Notes: generated by a model from the sequence alone, not told the origin. Counted from the stretch's first letter, positions 11,707 through 21,101 are shown. The stretch is 64,000 nucleotides of DNA from Pseudomonas frederiksbergensis (GCF_000802155.2 NZ_JQGJ02000024.1:1-64000); one strand, 5' to 3'. A program made the numbers and translations.

Positions 11707-13653
11707 TCACCCCCAACGCCGAGGCTCCCCAACCAACTGCCCCTGCACCCCAAACAACCCCATCTCACGAATCACCGCCAACTCCCCTTCCGTCTCCACC
11801 CGCTCGGCAATCAACGGCAGGTCGATACTGTGAGCAGCACGCTGAATCGCCTCGATGAACAGCCGCTTATCGCTCTCCTGATCAATGGCCCGGATGTAGC
11901 TGCCATCGATCTTCAGGTAAGCCAACCCCAGCCGCGACAAATTACCAATCATGCTGAATCGCCCGCCAAAACGCTGCAGGCTCAGGGAGAAGCCAAGCTC
12001 GCGCAACTGCCGGGTCAACTGCTCCAGCACCGCTTGCTCGGGCAGTTGTTCTTCACCGATCTCCAACGTCAGGCGCGACCCAAGGTTTGAGTGGGCCCGC
12101 AGGATTTCAAAGACCTTGTTCAACGCCTGGGGATCAGCCAGGGTCGCGGATGACAGGTTGAGCGCCAGGGACTGGTCATGCCCGGCCATCTGCTTGAGCA
12201 CCTGTTCGAGCATCAAGCGGTCCAGGCGCGACGTCCAGCCGAAGCGCTCAAGCCACGGCAGGAATCGTCCGGCGGGAATGGTCTGGCCCTGCTCGTCAAG
12301 CAACCGCGAAAGCACTTTGTAGTGCAGCACGACTTGGGTGTCCTGGGCGGCCACCACCGGCTGGAAGTACAGTTCGAAGCCTTGATCGCTCAGGGCCCGG
12401 TCGAGCAGGTTGTGCCAGGCATGATGATCATCGCCCACGCTGGCTGACGCGCTGTGTTCCAGGCAGGCCCAGCCCGGTTCGCCCTGGCTTTCGGCCTGGG
12501 CCAGCGCCTGGTCGCCGAGCTGGAGCACCGCTTGCGGCGAGTCGCCATGCACGAACGGAGCAAGCCCGATGGACGCCACCGATGCCACATCGGTCGCGCC
12601 AGTGGCGTGCAAGCTCGCCAACGCGCCTTCCAGATTCTGTGCCAATTGCAGCGCTTCCTCGCGCACCAGCCCAGGTGCCAGCACGGCAAACTCGCCGCCA
12701 CGAATACGCGTCACCAGATTGTGGGTTTCGGGATACCGGGCACATTCACGCGACAGCTGCTCGCCCACGGCCTTGAGCAATTGGTCGGTGCGCTGCCCGC
12801 CCAGCCGCTGGTTCAGACCGGCGAGGTCCCTGACCCGCAGCAACAACAGGTAACCGGAACTGGCCTGCTCCGGGTTGCTCACCCGGGCATGCAACTGCAT
12901 CTCGAAATAGCGCCGGTTGGCCAGCCCCGTAAGGTTGTCCTGGTAGGACTCCACCCGCAATTTCTCACTGCGCTCAGCCTGCTCCTGGAACAGCGCCTTG
13001 AGCTTCTCGACCATCTGGTTCATCGCCTGCACCACGCGCCGCAGTTCAGGCGTGCGTGGCAACTCCGGCAGACTCAGGAATTCACGTCGGGCGATGGCAT
13101 GGGACTGATGCACCATGTAATCCAGGGGCTTGAGTTGGCGACGCAGCAGCAAGGCCCCCAGCACCGCGCTCACGGCGCCGCACAGCAACAGCCAGCCCAG
13201 GCTGCCCAACGCGCTTTGCCAGAGCTTGGCGAGGGCGAACATCGGGTGACTGACCACTTCGACCCGCGCCGCCTGCTCCCAACCGCGGCTGACGATCGCA
13301 TCCCCGCCGGCGGGCTCCAGGCCGATGAGCTTGATGAACCACTGCGGTACATTGCCCGCATCAGGGGTGCCGGTGCGCTCGACCAGGGTTTTATCGGTCG
13401 TCACATCGACCACGCGGATGCTTGCGTAGTAGCCGCTGTCGAAGATCGAGCTGACCATCAGCTCGACCATCGCCGGGTCATCGATGTTCGGCGTCAATGA
13501 CAGCGCCAGCGCCGTGGCCGCGTCCTGGGCATGGGAACGCAGCTGATTGACGTACTGGGTCCGCGAGCTCTCCAGGCTGACCATGAAGCTGCCGCTGAAG
13601 GCAACCACCAGGAACAGACAGATAGCGATCAACAGCTGTTTGAACAAGGACAT
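11707..13653 (-). CDS. lapD: LapD, inner-membrane c-di-GMP receptor controlling LapG
   Basis: A 648-residue inner-membrane protein that binds c-di-GMP in the cytoplasm and, when bound, sequesters the protease LapG in the periplasm so that LapA stays on the surface. Seen: TM1 (7-26), periplasmic domain (27-150), TM2 (about 152-170), HAMP (171-225), degenerate GGDEF (RGGEF at 318-322) and degenerate EAL (KVLSR at 446-450), as expected for a non-enzymatic receptor. Trp125 is present, the residue known to engage LapG in P. fluorescens LapD. It lies directly upstream of lapG on the minus strand (lapG is transcribed first; gap 14 bp), so the two are probably co-transcribed. Confidence 0.95.
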   Translation of the reverse strand: MSLFKQLLIAICLFLVVAFSGSFMVSLESSRTQYVNQLRSHAQDAATALALSLTPNIDDPAMVELMVSSIFDSGYYASIRVVDVTTDKTLVERTGTPDAGNVPQWFIKLIGLEPAGGDAIVSRGWEQAARVEVVSHPMFALAKLWQSALGSLGWLLLCGAVSAVLGALLLRRQLKPLDYMVHQSHAIARREFLSLPELPRTPELRRVVQAMNQMVEKLKALFQEQAERSEKLRVESYQDNLTGLANRRYFEMQLHARVSNPEQASSGYLLLLRVRDLAGLNQRLGGQRTDQLLKAVGEQLSRECARYPETHNLVTRIRGGEFAVLAPGLVREEALQLAQNLEGALASLHATGATDVASVASIGLAPFVHGDSPQAVLQLGDQALAQAESQGEPGWACLEHSASASVGDDHHAWHNLLDRALSDQGFELYFQPVVAAQDTQVVLHYKVLSRLLDEQGQTIPAGRFLPWLERFGWTSRLDRLMLEQVLKQMAGHDQSLALNLSSATLADPQALNKVFEILRAHSNLGSRLTLEIGEEQLPEQAVLEQLTRQLRELGFSLSLQRFGGRFSMIGNLSRLGLAYLKIDGSYIRAIDQESDKRLFIEAIQRAAHSIDLPLIAERVETEGELAVIREMGLFGVQGQLVGEPRRWG

Positions 13654-13667
13654 CTGAGCGCGCGCTC

Positions 13668-14444
13668 CTAGTTAGTCGTCTCGACCGGAAAACCTTCGGC
13701 CTGCATTTTCTTCAACACATCCTGCCACCGGGACAGGCGCTTGGTGTCGCCCACTTTCTTGTTGCCCTTGCCTGACAGCCAAAGTCCTTCGGCGTTGAAA
13801 GAGTAGACCGGCAGCAAGTCGGTTCGCTGGCTGGCGGGCTGGATGCCGTCGATCAGGCTGTCGAGGACCAGCGGCATGGCATCGGGAGTGGCGTAATACG
13901 TCAACACCATGTGCGCCCGGTTCTGCCGCAGGGCCTTGACGTAGGTGATGCGCAGCTTGTCACTGGACACCCCGAGGTGACGCAGGCTGAAATACTTGGC
14001 TATGGCGTAGTCTTCACAATCGCCAGCGCCCTTCCACAGGGCCTGGATCGGGGTTTCCCAATAGTCGACCTCACGCCACAAGTCGATATCTTCCACATAG
14101 CGCACCTGTTTGTTGAAGAACAGGTTCACCACCTTGAGCTGTGCCAGCTCCGGGATCTGCTTCTGGGTTGCCAGCAATTGCTGCCACGCATCGATTCGTT
14201 GCTGCCCTTCGCCCAGCGGCCCATATAACGCTTGCGCCCGCCGGCTGATCTGCGCAAAGTCCCAGTCGGCCCGCAGCCCGCCCAGCATCACGCCGGCCAG
14301 CAGCAATGCCGAACACAGCCAGCGCAAGGACCTGAGGACCGGGGAAGGTGCAGCCAATGGAATACGTCCGAAAAGGGCCGTTGGAAATTCGTTGGATGGT
14401 GAAGCCTGGACCGGCAAAAGACAATGGCAGGTTGCAATCACCAC
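13668..14444 (-). CDS. lapG: LapG, periplasmic calcium-dependent cysteine protease of LapA
   Basis: Transglutaminase-like cysteine proteinase that cuts LapA near its N-terminus and releases it from the cell surface. Counting from the longest frame (258 residues), the triad is Cys143 (GDCEDY), His178 (RAHMV) and Asp195 (LVLDS). Its spacing of 35 and 17 residues matches that known for LapG proteins. Asp142 and Glu144 beside the Cys fit the known calcium site. A hydrophobic export segment lies at 40-57. The 5' end is uncertain: the longest frame opens with GTG at 14444 without a clear ribosome site, and a TTG near 14357, just before the export segment, is an alternative. First gene of the lapG-lapD unit. 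Confidence 0.93.
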   Translation of the reverse strand: MVIATCHCLLPVQASPSNEFPTALFGRIPLAAPSPVLRSLRWLCSALLLAGVMLGGLRADWDFAQISRRAQALYGPLGEGQQRIDAWQQLLATQKQIPELAQLKVVNLFFNKQVRYVEDIDLWREVDYWETPIQALWKGAGDCEDYAIAKYFSLRHLGVSSDKLRITYVKALRQNRAHMVLTYYATPDAMPLVLDSLIDGIQPASQRTDLLPVYSFNAEGLWLSGKGNKKVGDTKRLSRWQDVLKKMQAEGFPVETTN

Positions 14445-14557
14445 AAGCAGACTAAACTTTAGTTCAGGAACCGGCGCCGCGAATTTTGACGGCTTGGCAA
14501 TCTGTAACTAATGTTGGCTTGGATCCAATTATTCGTTACTACCAGTCAGGTGTTGTC

Positions 14558-15238
14558 GTGACACAGAAGCCCAAACCGTTAAGCACCATCCAGGTCAACG
14601 GACCCATTCCCGCTGCCCAGGCCCGCGCAATCATTGAAAGCTCGTTGCGCGAAGCGATTCTCGACGGCCGCCTGCCCAGCGGCACTGCGTTGCGCCAGCA
14701 GGAACTGGCCGACCTGTTCGGGGTCAGCCGCATGCCGGTACGCGAAGCGTTGCGCCAGCTCGAAGCACAATCTTTGCTCGACGTGGTCCAGCACAAGGGG
14801 GCGGTGGTAGCCCCGCTGATCACCAGCAGTGCGGTCGAAACCTATGCGCTGCGTTCGGTCCTGGAAGGCTTTGCCCTGCGCCTGTCCATTCCGCTGCTTG
14901 ACGACAATGACCTGGCCTTGGCCGCCCAATACATCGAGCAACTCGAAGGGCAGACCAACTATGCCGAGATCGCCAGGCTCAACCGCCTTTTCCACATGTC
15001 GCTCTACCACAAGGCGCCCAATGCCAAGCTGCTTGACCTGGTCGAGCGCGAACTCAACGAAGAGGAACGCTTCCTGCGCTTTCACCTGTCATCCATGGGC
15101 CTGGGCAAGCTCACCCAGGATGATCACCGCGCGATGCTCGCCGCCGCGGCAGCCAAAGACGTCGCTCAAGCGGTGCATCTGCTCGAAGAGCATCTGGAAA
15201 AAGCCTCCGTCACCATGCGTCGCCACCTCGAACGCTAG
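14558..15238 (+). CDS. GntR-family regulator, FadR/FCD subfamily
   Basis: DNA-binding transcriptional regulator of 226 residues. An N-terminal winged helix-turn-helix (about 20-85) contains the typical LADLFGVSRMPVREALRQLE stretch, followed by an all-helical FCD effector-binding domain (about 95-220). I chose the GTG at 14558 because an AGG lies 7 bp upstream and the protein then starts MTQKPKPL. A longer frame reaches back to 14486 but would add an unusual N-terminus. It is divergent from lapG and upstream of the mgo/pvf-type operon in the same direction, separated from it by 690 bp. Whether it controls either neighbour, and its ligand, are unknown. Confidence 0.88.
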   Translation: MTQKPKPLSTIQVNGPIPAAQARAIIESSLREAILDGRLPSGTALRQQELADLFGVSRMPVREALRQLEAQSLLDVVQHKGAVVAPLITSSAVETYALRSVLEGFALRLSIPLLDDNDLALAAQYIEQLEGQTNYAEIARLNRLFHMSLYHKAPNAKLLDLVERELNEEERFLRFHLSSMGLGKLTQDDHRAMLAAAAAKDVAQAVHLLEEHLEKASVTMRRHLER

Positions 15239-15633
15239 GCGAGCCCCAGCCCCCGCGCCGGCCACTTGGCCGGCGTAGTACTTTCTTACACACGTATCCA
15301 CATCCCGAATCGCCCACTGGACGCGGCCCGGCCGCGGTCGCGATTCGTCCCTGCATCAGTTCAATGGAACTGCTATCGATTTGGGCTCACTCTTGCGTTT
15401 ATCGGTTCAAAAACAGACCTGAAGAAGTCAGCGCCCGGCGATAGCCAGGCGAATCGAAGCCACTACGCAAGGAGCGCCGCACAACTGGCGGGATGACCTG
15501 GAGGTCCGACCGGGATTCCGCCCATAAAACCCTAACTTCCTATTCCGCCAATCCCTGAAGTGCTCCGAGTGAGGCATTCACTCGAACCATTCGATTCTGA
15601 TCGTTATAAATCGGAAGGGGTAACTTCGCGCCA

Positions 15634-15659
15634 ATAAAACTTATATATAAAAGTTTTAT
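15634..15659. promoter_or_regulatory. Inverted repeat in the AT-rich leader
   Basis: Perfect 9-bp arms ATAAAACTT (15634-15642) and AAGTTTTAT (15651-15659) with an 8-bp AT-only spacer. The left arm overlaps a CCAATAAAAC motif that recurs 43 bp downstream. It may be a regulator binding site; no regulator can be named. Confidence 0.4.
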
Positions 15660-15917
15660 CCAGCCTCTTCGCGCCCAATAAAACAGCAACTTTAAATAAT
15701 AAAAAAATAACTTGCAGAGCCTTTGATACATGTACTAATTTTTTACTCGCCGCGTTGCCATCGACCGCCTACAAGCAGCACGAAAGGCCCAGGCTTCAAG
15801 CAGCACAGCCATAAGCAAGTATCAGATCGAAGTTCCAAGAGAACATGGATTCCGGTTCAGGCACTCGCTCGCCCTGACAAAAACAGGCGAGCAACTTCCG
15901 GATAAACAACATTGATG

Positions 15918-15924
15918 AGGACGT
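15918..15924 (+). promoter_or_regulatory. Ribosome site with RsmA/RsmE-like AGGACGT core
   Basis: AGGACGT lies 4 bp before the first gene's ATG and serves as its Shine-Dalgarno sequence. It resembles the Rsm consensus core (ARGGAUGU). mgo/pvf clusters are known to be under Gac control, so translational repression by Rsm proteins is plausible. A similar ATGAGGACC lies before the NRPS gene at 17631-17639. Confidence 0.35.
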
Positions 15925-15928
15925 TCAA

Positions 15929-16705
15929 ATGCAGCCAACCAAAGAACAACTATCTCTGAAAAAGCACGAACTTGGTGAACACCCGGTTTTTTCTGAAATA
16001 ACATCAATCGACTTGTTGCGCCGCTTTATGGAAAGCCACGTTTTTGCCGTGTGGGACTTCATGTCCCTGACCAAGCGCCTGCAACGGGAACTGACCTGCG
16101 TTCAACTGCCATGGCTGCCACCCGCCGATCCCCATGCTGCGCGTCTGATCAACGAAATCGTCCTGGGCGAGGAATCCGACGACCGTCCCGGTGCCGGCTA
16201 CTGCAGCCACTTCGAACTGTACCTGGACGCCATGCGCGAAGTCGGTGCGAATACACAGGCGATTGAACAATTCATCGCGCTGCAGCAAGAAGGCGTCAGC
16301 CCCGAAACGGCGCTGGACAGCGTCGAGGTAGAACCGGCAGCGGCGCGCTTCGTGCGCCAGACCCTGCACACCGCCCTGCACGCCCCGGCCCACAGCGTGG
16401 CCGCCGCCTTCGTGCACGGTCGCGAAAGCGTCATCCCGCAGATGTTCCAACGCATGCTGGACGCTTGGGGCATTGGCCTGGATCAGGCGCCGACGTTTCG
16501 TTACTACCTGCAGCGCCATATCGAGGTGGACTCCGAAGACCATGGCCCGGCAGCGGAGAAACTGCTGGCGCGGCTGATCGATGGCGACCCGCAGCGCGAG
16601 CGCGAAGTCCTCGCCGCCGCTCTGGCCGCCGTCCACAGCCGCACAGCATTGTGGGATGGCCTGCGCCTGAGCATGACCCAGCAGGTTGCGCAGGTGACGC
16701 CATGA
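15929..16705 (+). CDS. mgoB: MgoB/PvfA-like heme-oxygenase-fold protein (DUF3050)
   Basis: A 258-residue protein of the DUF3050 / heme-oxygenase-like fold family. Members of this superfamily include non-heme diiron oxygenases acting on nitrogen groups. Candidate metal ligands are Glu35 and His37 (ESHVF), Glu76, His94 and Glu96 (YCSHFE), His163/Glu166, and the HxxxDxxxH set His197, Asp201, His205 (HIEVDSEDH). It is first in a four-gene unit whose gene order (DUF3050, AurF-like oxygenase, A-T-R NRPS, SRPBCC protein) is that of mgoBCAD in P. syringae and pvfABCD in P. entomophila. The exact reaction is not shown by the sequence; together with the next enzyme it probably makes the N-N or N-O chemistry of the diazeniumdiolate. 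Its stop overlaps the next ATG (ATGA). Confidence 0.88.
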   Translation: MQPTKEQLSLKKHELGEHPVFSEITSIDLLRRFMESHVFAVWDFMSLTKRLQRELTCVQLPWLPPADPHAARLINEIVLGEESDDRPGAGYCSHFELYLDAMREVGANTQAIEQFIALQQEGVSPETALDSVEVEPAAARFVRQTLHTALHAPAHSVAAAFVHGRESVIPQMFQRMLDAWGIGLDQAPTFRYYLQRHIEVDSEDHGPAAEKLLARLIDGDPQREREVLAAALAAVHSRTALWDGLRLSMTQQVAQVTP

Positions 16706-17634
16706 ATGCCATTCAGTACCAATCCTTCGCCGACGCCTGGGAAAGCCGTGCAACGATCCGCACCCGGCCACGACGCCGGGTCGAGGATGACGACAAGCTG
16801 ATCTTCCCCATGAGTCGCCAACCCATGGTGCATAGCCAGACCTTCCTGACCCATTGCCCGCAACTGCGTGATTTTGTCTTGGTGCAAAGTCTCTACAAGT
16901 TCATCAATGACGTGGTGATTTTCGAAACCGAGCTGGTGGATCACACCGCCCGACGCATCGCCAAGAACCGCTTTGGCATCGAGTTTCCGTTCGCCTGTCG
17001 CTACGACGCGATGACCGTGGTGGTGGACGAGGATTACCACGCATTGGTGGCGATGGACTTCATGCAGCAAACCATCGACATGACCGGCATTTCACCGATC
17101 CCGTTGCCCCAGCAGATCGAGCTCAGCCGCGCGATCCCGGCGACACTGGCGCGAACGCCGGAGCATTTGCTCAGCGCCGTGGAATTGATCTGCATCGCCA
17201 TTGCCGAGAACACCGTGACCAACGAAGTGGCAGCCTTTGCCCGGGACGATTCGGTCAAGGCCTCGATCAAGGGGCTCATGGCCGACCATTTGCTGGACGA
17301 AGGACGGCACTCGGGTTTCTGGACGCGGCTGGTACAGATTTACTGGCGCACCGCGCCTGAAGAGGACCGCCAGGCAATCGCCCGATTGATGCCCGGCTTC
17401 ATCGCCGACTACCTGGCGAGTGATCTGCAACAGGCGTTCGATTTCGAGCTGATCAACCATCTGCCCATCGACGAATCGGCACGCCAGTCGCTGCGCGAAG
17501 ACGCCCGGGCGCTGGCGTACCCCATCAACCGTTTTCACCCCTTGGTAGGCAACATCACGCGTTTTTTTCGCGGCAGCTCGATGCTGGCGTCAACCTGCGT
17601 GCGCGATGCCCTGGCCGATTACCTGACCCCATGA
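16702..17634 (+). CDS. mgoC: MgoC/PvfB-like diiron N-oxygenase (AurF family)
   Basis: Non-heme diiron N-oxygenase of the p-aminobenzoate N-oxygenase (AurF) family, 310 residues. All seven diiron ligands can be placed: Glu75 (FETEL), Glu110 and His113 (EDYH), Glu169 (ENTVTNE), His196, Glu200 and His203 (HLLDEGRH). The spacing equals that of AurF (35, 3, 56, 27, 4 and 3 residues). The family oxidises amines to hydroxylamines or further; here the substrate is presumably the amino acid-derived precursor of the signal. I start it at ATG 16702, in an ATGA overlap with the upstream stop; the same frame is open further upstream, but only inside the preceding gene. Confidence 0.93.
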   Translation: MNAIQYQSFADAWESRATIRTRPRRRVEDDDKLIFPMSRQPMVHSQTFLTHCPQLRDFVLVQSLYKFINDVVIFETELVDHTARRIAKNRFGIEFPFACRYDAMTVVVDEDYHALVAMDFMQQTIDMTGISPIPLPQQIELSRAIPATLARTPEHLLSAVELICIAIAENTVTNEVAAFARDDSVKASIKGLMADHLLDEGRHSGFWTRLVQIYWRTAPEEDRQAIARLMPGFIADYLASDLQQAFDFELINHLPIDESARQSLREDARALAYPINRFHPLVGNITRFFRGSSMLASTCVRDALADYLTP

Positions 17635-17644
17635 GGACCTTCCG

Positions 17645-20600
17645 ATGAGACGCCTCGAAATCGCAGTGTCTGGCCGCAGCCAGGCCCTGGCCGAACTGGC
17701 CCGGGAACTTGAACAACACGGCCATGGTGTCGTGGATTTGCAATCACCGGCCAGCCATGGCGCGATCGACCTGGTGATCGACGACGGCACGGCGCCATGC
17801 TCCATCGCGGCGGGTTTTCAGCTTCAGCTGCGCGTGGCACTCCAAACAGTGCCGGGCCAGGCATTGCCGCAACCGGTGGTGTTTTTCCGTGACGGGGCGC
17901 AGCGGTTGCTGATCCAGGAAGCGATCACTGAACCGAGCGACGGCAACGGCCAGTCGCTGCGCCAGCATGCAACAAGGGCACTGGTCGAGCACGGCGCACG
18001 GCTGGTCAGCCACTTGTCGCGCGATGAATGTGGCTTCGACCAGTGGCCGACGGCACGGCACGAGCCTACCGGCCAGCCCGAGCAGGCGCTCGATGCGCTG
18101 GAACCGCTCGCGTTCGAGCACCGTCTCAACCGACCTGCGGTAGCGTGGCTGCTGGCAGCCGCGAAGGTGCCGGTGATGCACGACATCGAGCAGCGGATGC
18201 TCGACGACGCGTCAAAACCTGCCCTGCGGGTCGAGGGCCAGCTCATCGACTACAGGACCTTGCGCGATTCAGTGCTGCAACTGCAGGAGGCCATAACGGC
18301 AAGCATGCGAGGAGCAGCCGATCGCCCAAGGGTGATTGGCGTGTGCCTGCCTAAATCGGCGCGACTGTATGCGGCGATCCTGGCGGTGCTGGGGCTCGGG
18401 GCGGCGTACCTGCCGCTGGACCCGCAACACCCCGCGCAACGCCGACGCTTCATTCTCGACAACGCCAAGGCCGACCTGTTGCTGCACGACGGCGACAGCG
18501 ACCTGGGCGAGTGCCCGACGCCGACGCTGAATGTCCATCGGCTGCCTCCGTCCAAGCCCGGCCTCCCGGCTTCGACGATCCGTCGCGTGGTGGATGCCGA
18601 CGACCCGGCCGTGGCGATCTACACGTCCGGCACCACCGGCCAGCCCAAGGGAGTCTTGCTCAGCCATCGCAACCTCAGCCATTTCTGCGCCTGGTACGGT
18701 GATCATGTGGGGCTGCGGCGCGACAGTCGCGCATTGCAGTTTTCCACCATCAACTTCGACGCATCGTTGTTGGATATCCTGCCGACCTTCATCCAAGGTG
18801 GGCTGCTGGTGGTGCCCAGCGAGGACCAGCGTCGCGACCCGCAGCGACTGGAGGCGTTGATTCGCGAAGAGCGCGTCAGCCACGCCTTCCTGCCGCCTGC
18901 GCTGTTGAGCGTGATGCCGCTGGAAGGGCCCCTGGGGCTGGCGCACCTGATCACTGGCGGCGACGTTTGCGAGCCTTACGTGATCGAGCGACTGGCGCCA
19001 CAGTGCCGCTTCCACAACATCTATGGCCCGACGGAAACCACGGTGCTGGCGACTACGCGGCAATTCGCCGTCGGTGACAGCAACCGCAACCTCGGCACGC
19101 CCATCGCCAACGGCCGCGTGCTGATCCTGGACGAACAACTGCAACCGGTGCCACAAGGCACGCCTGGCGAGTTGTACATCGCCGGGCCCGGGGTCGGCCT
19201 GGGATACCTGAACGATCCCGCGCTGACCGCCAGCCGTTACCTGGACCTGACGCTGCCCGCCGGGCAAACACTTCGCGCCTATCGCACCGGGGATATCGGC
19301 CAGTGGACCGACAACGGAATCGAGCTGTGCGGCCGCCGCGATAACCAGGTGAAGATCCGCGGCTTTCGGGTCGAGCCCGAGGAGATCGAACATTGCCTGC
19401 GCGACAGCCAGGTGTTCCGCCAGGTGGCAGTGGGTGTCGACGAGCGACGGCGGATCCTCGCATTCCTGGCGAACCCCGTTGACGATCGACCCGGCGCGGC
19501 GCTCCACGTCCTGCGCCAGCATGTGCAGGATTCGCTGCCGAGCTACATGCACCCAGCGGCCTACATCGAGCTGCCCAGCCTGCCTTATACCAGCAATGGA
19601 AAGGTTGATCGCCGGGCATTGCTGGCGTCGGCGGGATCGGTCCAGACGGGTCAGCAAGGGCGCCAGCCGCAAAATGCCTTGGAGACGCAACTCCAACAGC
19701 TATGGGCCGAGTTGCTGGAGTTGCCGGCCGAGGACATCGCCACCGACGAGAGCTTTTTCAACCTTGGCGGGCATTCGATCCTGCTCTCGCAATTGCTGCT
19801 CAGTATCCGCCAGTCGTTTGGCCGCAGCCTGTCAATCAACCGCTTCATCGAAGCACCCACGTTGATCACTTTGGCAAAGTTGCTCGACGGTCCCGAACAG
19901 AGCGATCCATCGACCCTGAGCCCCCAGGCCTTCATCGACGCCGAAGCCGAACTCAACCTCGATCCGCTGCCCATCAGCCAGTGCGGTGATGTACATAAAG
20001 TGATAGTGACCGGCGCCAACAGCTTCCTCGGCGTGCACATCGTCGAAGCGTTGCTGGCGTGGGGCGCCACGGAAGTGGCGTGCCTGGTGCGAGAATCCGG
20101 CGGGCAAAGCGCGGCCCAGCGCTTCGCCCAGGCCCTGCGGGAAAATCGCCTTGAGCATCTGGACCTGAGCCGTGTCAGCGTCTACGCCGCCGACATCACC
20201 CAACCGCAATTGGGCTTGCCGGACGATACCTACCAGCGCATCGACAGCACGTTCGGCGCGTTGGTGCACAACGCCGCCCACGTCAATCATGTGCTCGACT
20301 ATGAGTCCCTGGCGCCGGACAACGTCGAGCCGATCTTTGAATGCCTGCGCCTGTGCGAAGGGCGCAGCAAAAAGATCTTCAACTTCGTCTCGACGCTGTC
20401 GGCCTCCAGCACCCTGGACGCCAACGGGCAGGTGCTGGAGCAGCCCGCCGCCACTACACCACCGATCTACATCAAGAACGGCTACAACCTGTCCAAATGG
20501 GTCGGCGAGCGGATCCTGCAACGGGCCCGGGACCTAGGCGTCCGGGTCAATCTGTTCCGCCCCGGCAACATCAGCTTCAACAGCCAGACCGGGGTTTGCC

Positions 20601-21070
20601 AGCCCCACAAGAACCGCTTGATGCTGATGCTCAAGGGTTCGATCCAACTCGGCCAGGTGCCGGACCTGTCGCTCAATTTCGACCTGATGCCGGTGGACTT
20701 CCTCGCCCGTTTCATCGCCTTCCACGCCAGCCGTTACCAACCCAACCAAGCCGTCTTCAACCTGCACAATCCCGAGCCCTTGAGCTGGGACGCGTATGTG
20801 GCGTCGTTCCGCGACAGTGGCCGGGAATTCTCGTTGGTCAGTGTCGCTGACTGGCAACAGCAGCTGGCGCGGGTCGACGCCGACAACGCGCTGTTCGGTG
20901 TGCTGGGTTTCTACCTCAACGGCTTTGAGGAAGACATCGGCGACATCTCGCTCATCCGCCATGACAACGCCCGTTCCGGCGTGCGGCAGATGGGTGCCCA
21001 TTACCCGGAAAAGTCCCCGGCCCTGCTGCGCCGCGGCGCCGATTACCTCAAGGCCATCGATTTCATCTGA
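17645..21070 (+). CDS. mgoA: MgoA/PvfC-like NRPS: adenylation-thiolation-reductase
   Basis: Single-module nonribosomal peptide synthetase of 1141 residues that activates an amino acid and releases it reductively. An N-terminal region (1-170) has no confident match. The adenylation domain (about 180-655) shows YTSGTTGQPKG (near 326), NIYGPTETT, YRTGDIG, GRRDNQVKIRGFR (near 563) and NGKVDRR. The carrier domain has GGHS with Ser711 as the phosphopantetheine site. The thioester reductase (about 785-1135) shows a TGANSFLG nucleotide motif and Tyr947/Lys951 (YNLSK). There is no condensation or thioesterase domain. The pocket code read by eye is D-A-L-F-I-G-I-V-L, which fits a small hydrophobic residue such as Leu or Val but does not decide between them. 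Related enzymes are known from leudiazen, valdiazen and pvf synthesis. Confidence 0.92.
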   Translation: MRRLEIAVSGRSQALAELARELEQHGHGVVDLQSPASHGAIDLVIDDGTAPCSIAAGFQLQLRVALQTVPGQALPQPVVFFRDGAQRLLIQEAITEPSDGNGQSLRQHATRALVEHGARLVSHLSRDECGFDQWPTARHEPTGQPEQALDALEPLAFEHRLNRPAVAWLLAAAKVPVMHDIEQRMLDDASKPALRVEGQLIDYRTLRDSVLQLQEAITASMRGAADRPRVIGVCLPKSARLYAAILAVLGLGAAYLPLDPQHPAQRRRFILDNAKADLLLHDGDSDLGECPTPTLNVHRLPPSKPGLPASTIRRVVDADDPAVAIYTSGTTGQPKGVLLSHRNLSHFCAWYGDHVGLRRDSRALQFSTINFDASLLDILPTFIQGGLLVVPSEDQRRDPQRLEALIREERVSHAFLPPALLSVMPLEGPLGLAHLITGGDVCEPYVIERLAPQCRFHNIYGPTETTVLATTRQFAVGDSNRNLGTPIANGRVLILDEQLQPVPQGTPGELYIAGPGVGLGYLNDPALTASRYLDLTLPAGQTLRAYRTGDIGQWTDNGIELCGRRDNQVKIRGFRVEPEEIEHCLRDSQVFRQVAVGVDERRRILAFLANPVDDRPGAALHVLRQHVQDSLPSYMHPAAYIELPSLPYTSNGKVDRRALLASAGSVQTGQQGRQPQNALETQLQQLWAELLELPAEDIATDESFFNLGGHSILLSQLLLSIRQSFGRSLSINRFIEAPTLITLAKLLDGPEQSDPSTLSPQAFIDAEAELNLDPLPISQCGDVHKVIVTGANSFLGVHIVEALLAWGATEVACLVRESGGQSAAQRFAQALRENRLEHLDLSRVSVYAADITQPQLGLPDDTYQRIDSTFGALVHNAAHVNHVLDYESLAPDNVEPIFECLRLCEGRSKKIFNFVSTLSASSTLDANGQVLEQPAATTPPIYIKNGYNLSKWVGERILQRARDLGVRVNLFRPGNISFNSQTGVCQPHKNRLMLMLKGSIQLGQVPDLSLNFDLMPVDFLARFIAFHASRYQPNQAVFNLHNPEPLSWDAYVASFRDSGREFSLVSVADWQQQLARVDADNALFGVLGFYLNGFEEDIGDISLIRHDNARSGVRQMGAHYPEKSPALLRRGADYLKAIDFI

Positions 21071-21101
21071 AACAACCCAACCCAACGCAAGGAGCAAGAC
21101 C

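Larger units (their letters stand above)
15239..15928. other. 690-bp AT-rich non-coding leader before the mgo/pvf operon
   Basis: No credible gene is seen; the short open frames here lack ribosome sites and Pseudomonas codon use. GC falls sharply between about 15540 and 15740, in contrast with the GC-rich genes on both sides. It includes an inverted repeat (15634-15659) and two near copies of CGCG(C)CCAATAAAAC (about 15628 and 15671). The region probably holds the operon promoter, regulatory sites and a long 5' leader, or an unrecognised small RNA. Confidence 0.55.

Noticed and set aside
15540-15905. Short open frames in the AT-rich leader of the signal operon
   Set aside because: No ribosome sites, atypical codons and no recognisable protein; more likely non-coding.
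16465-16701. Upstream extension of the AurF-like gene within the preceding gene
   Set aside because: This part has no homology to the family, while the ATG at 16702 sits in an ATGA overlap and gives the correct family length.
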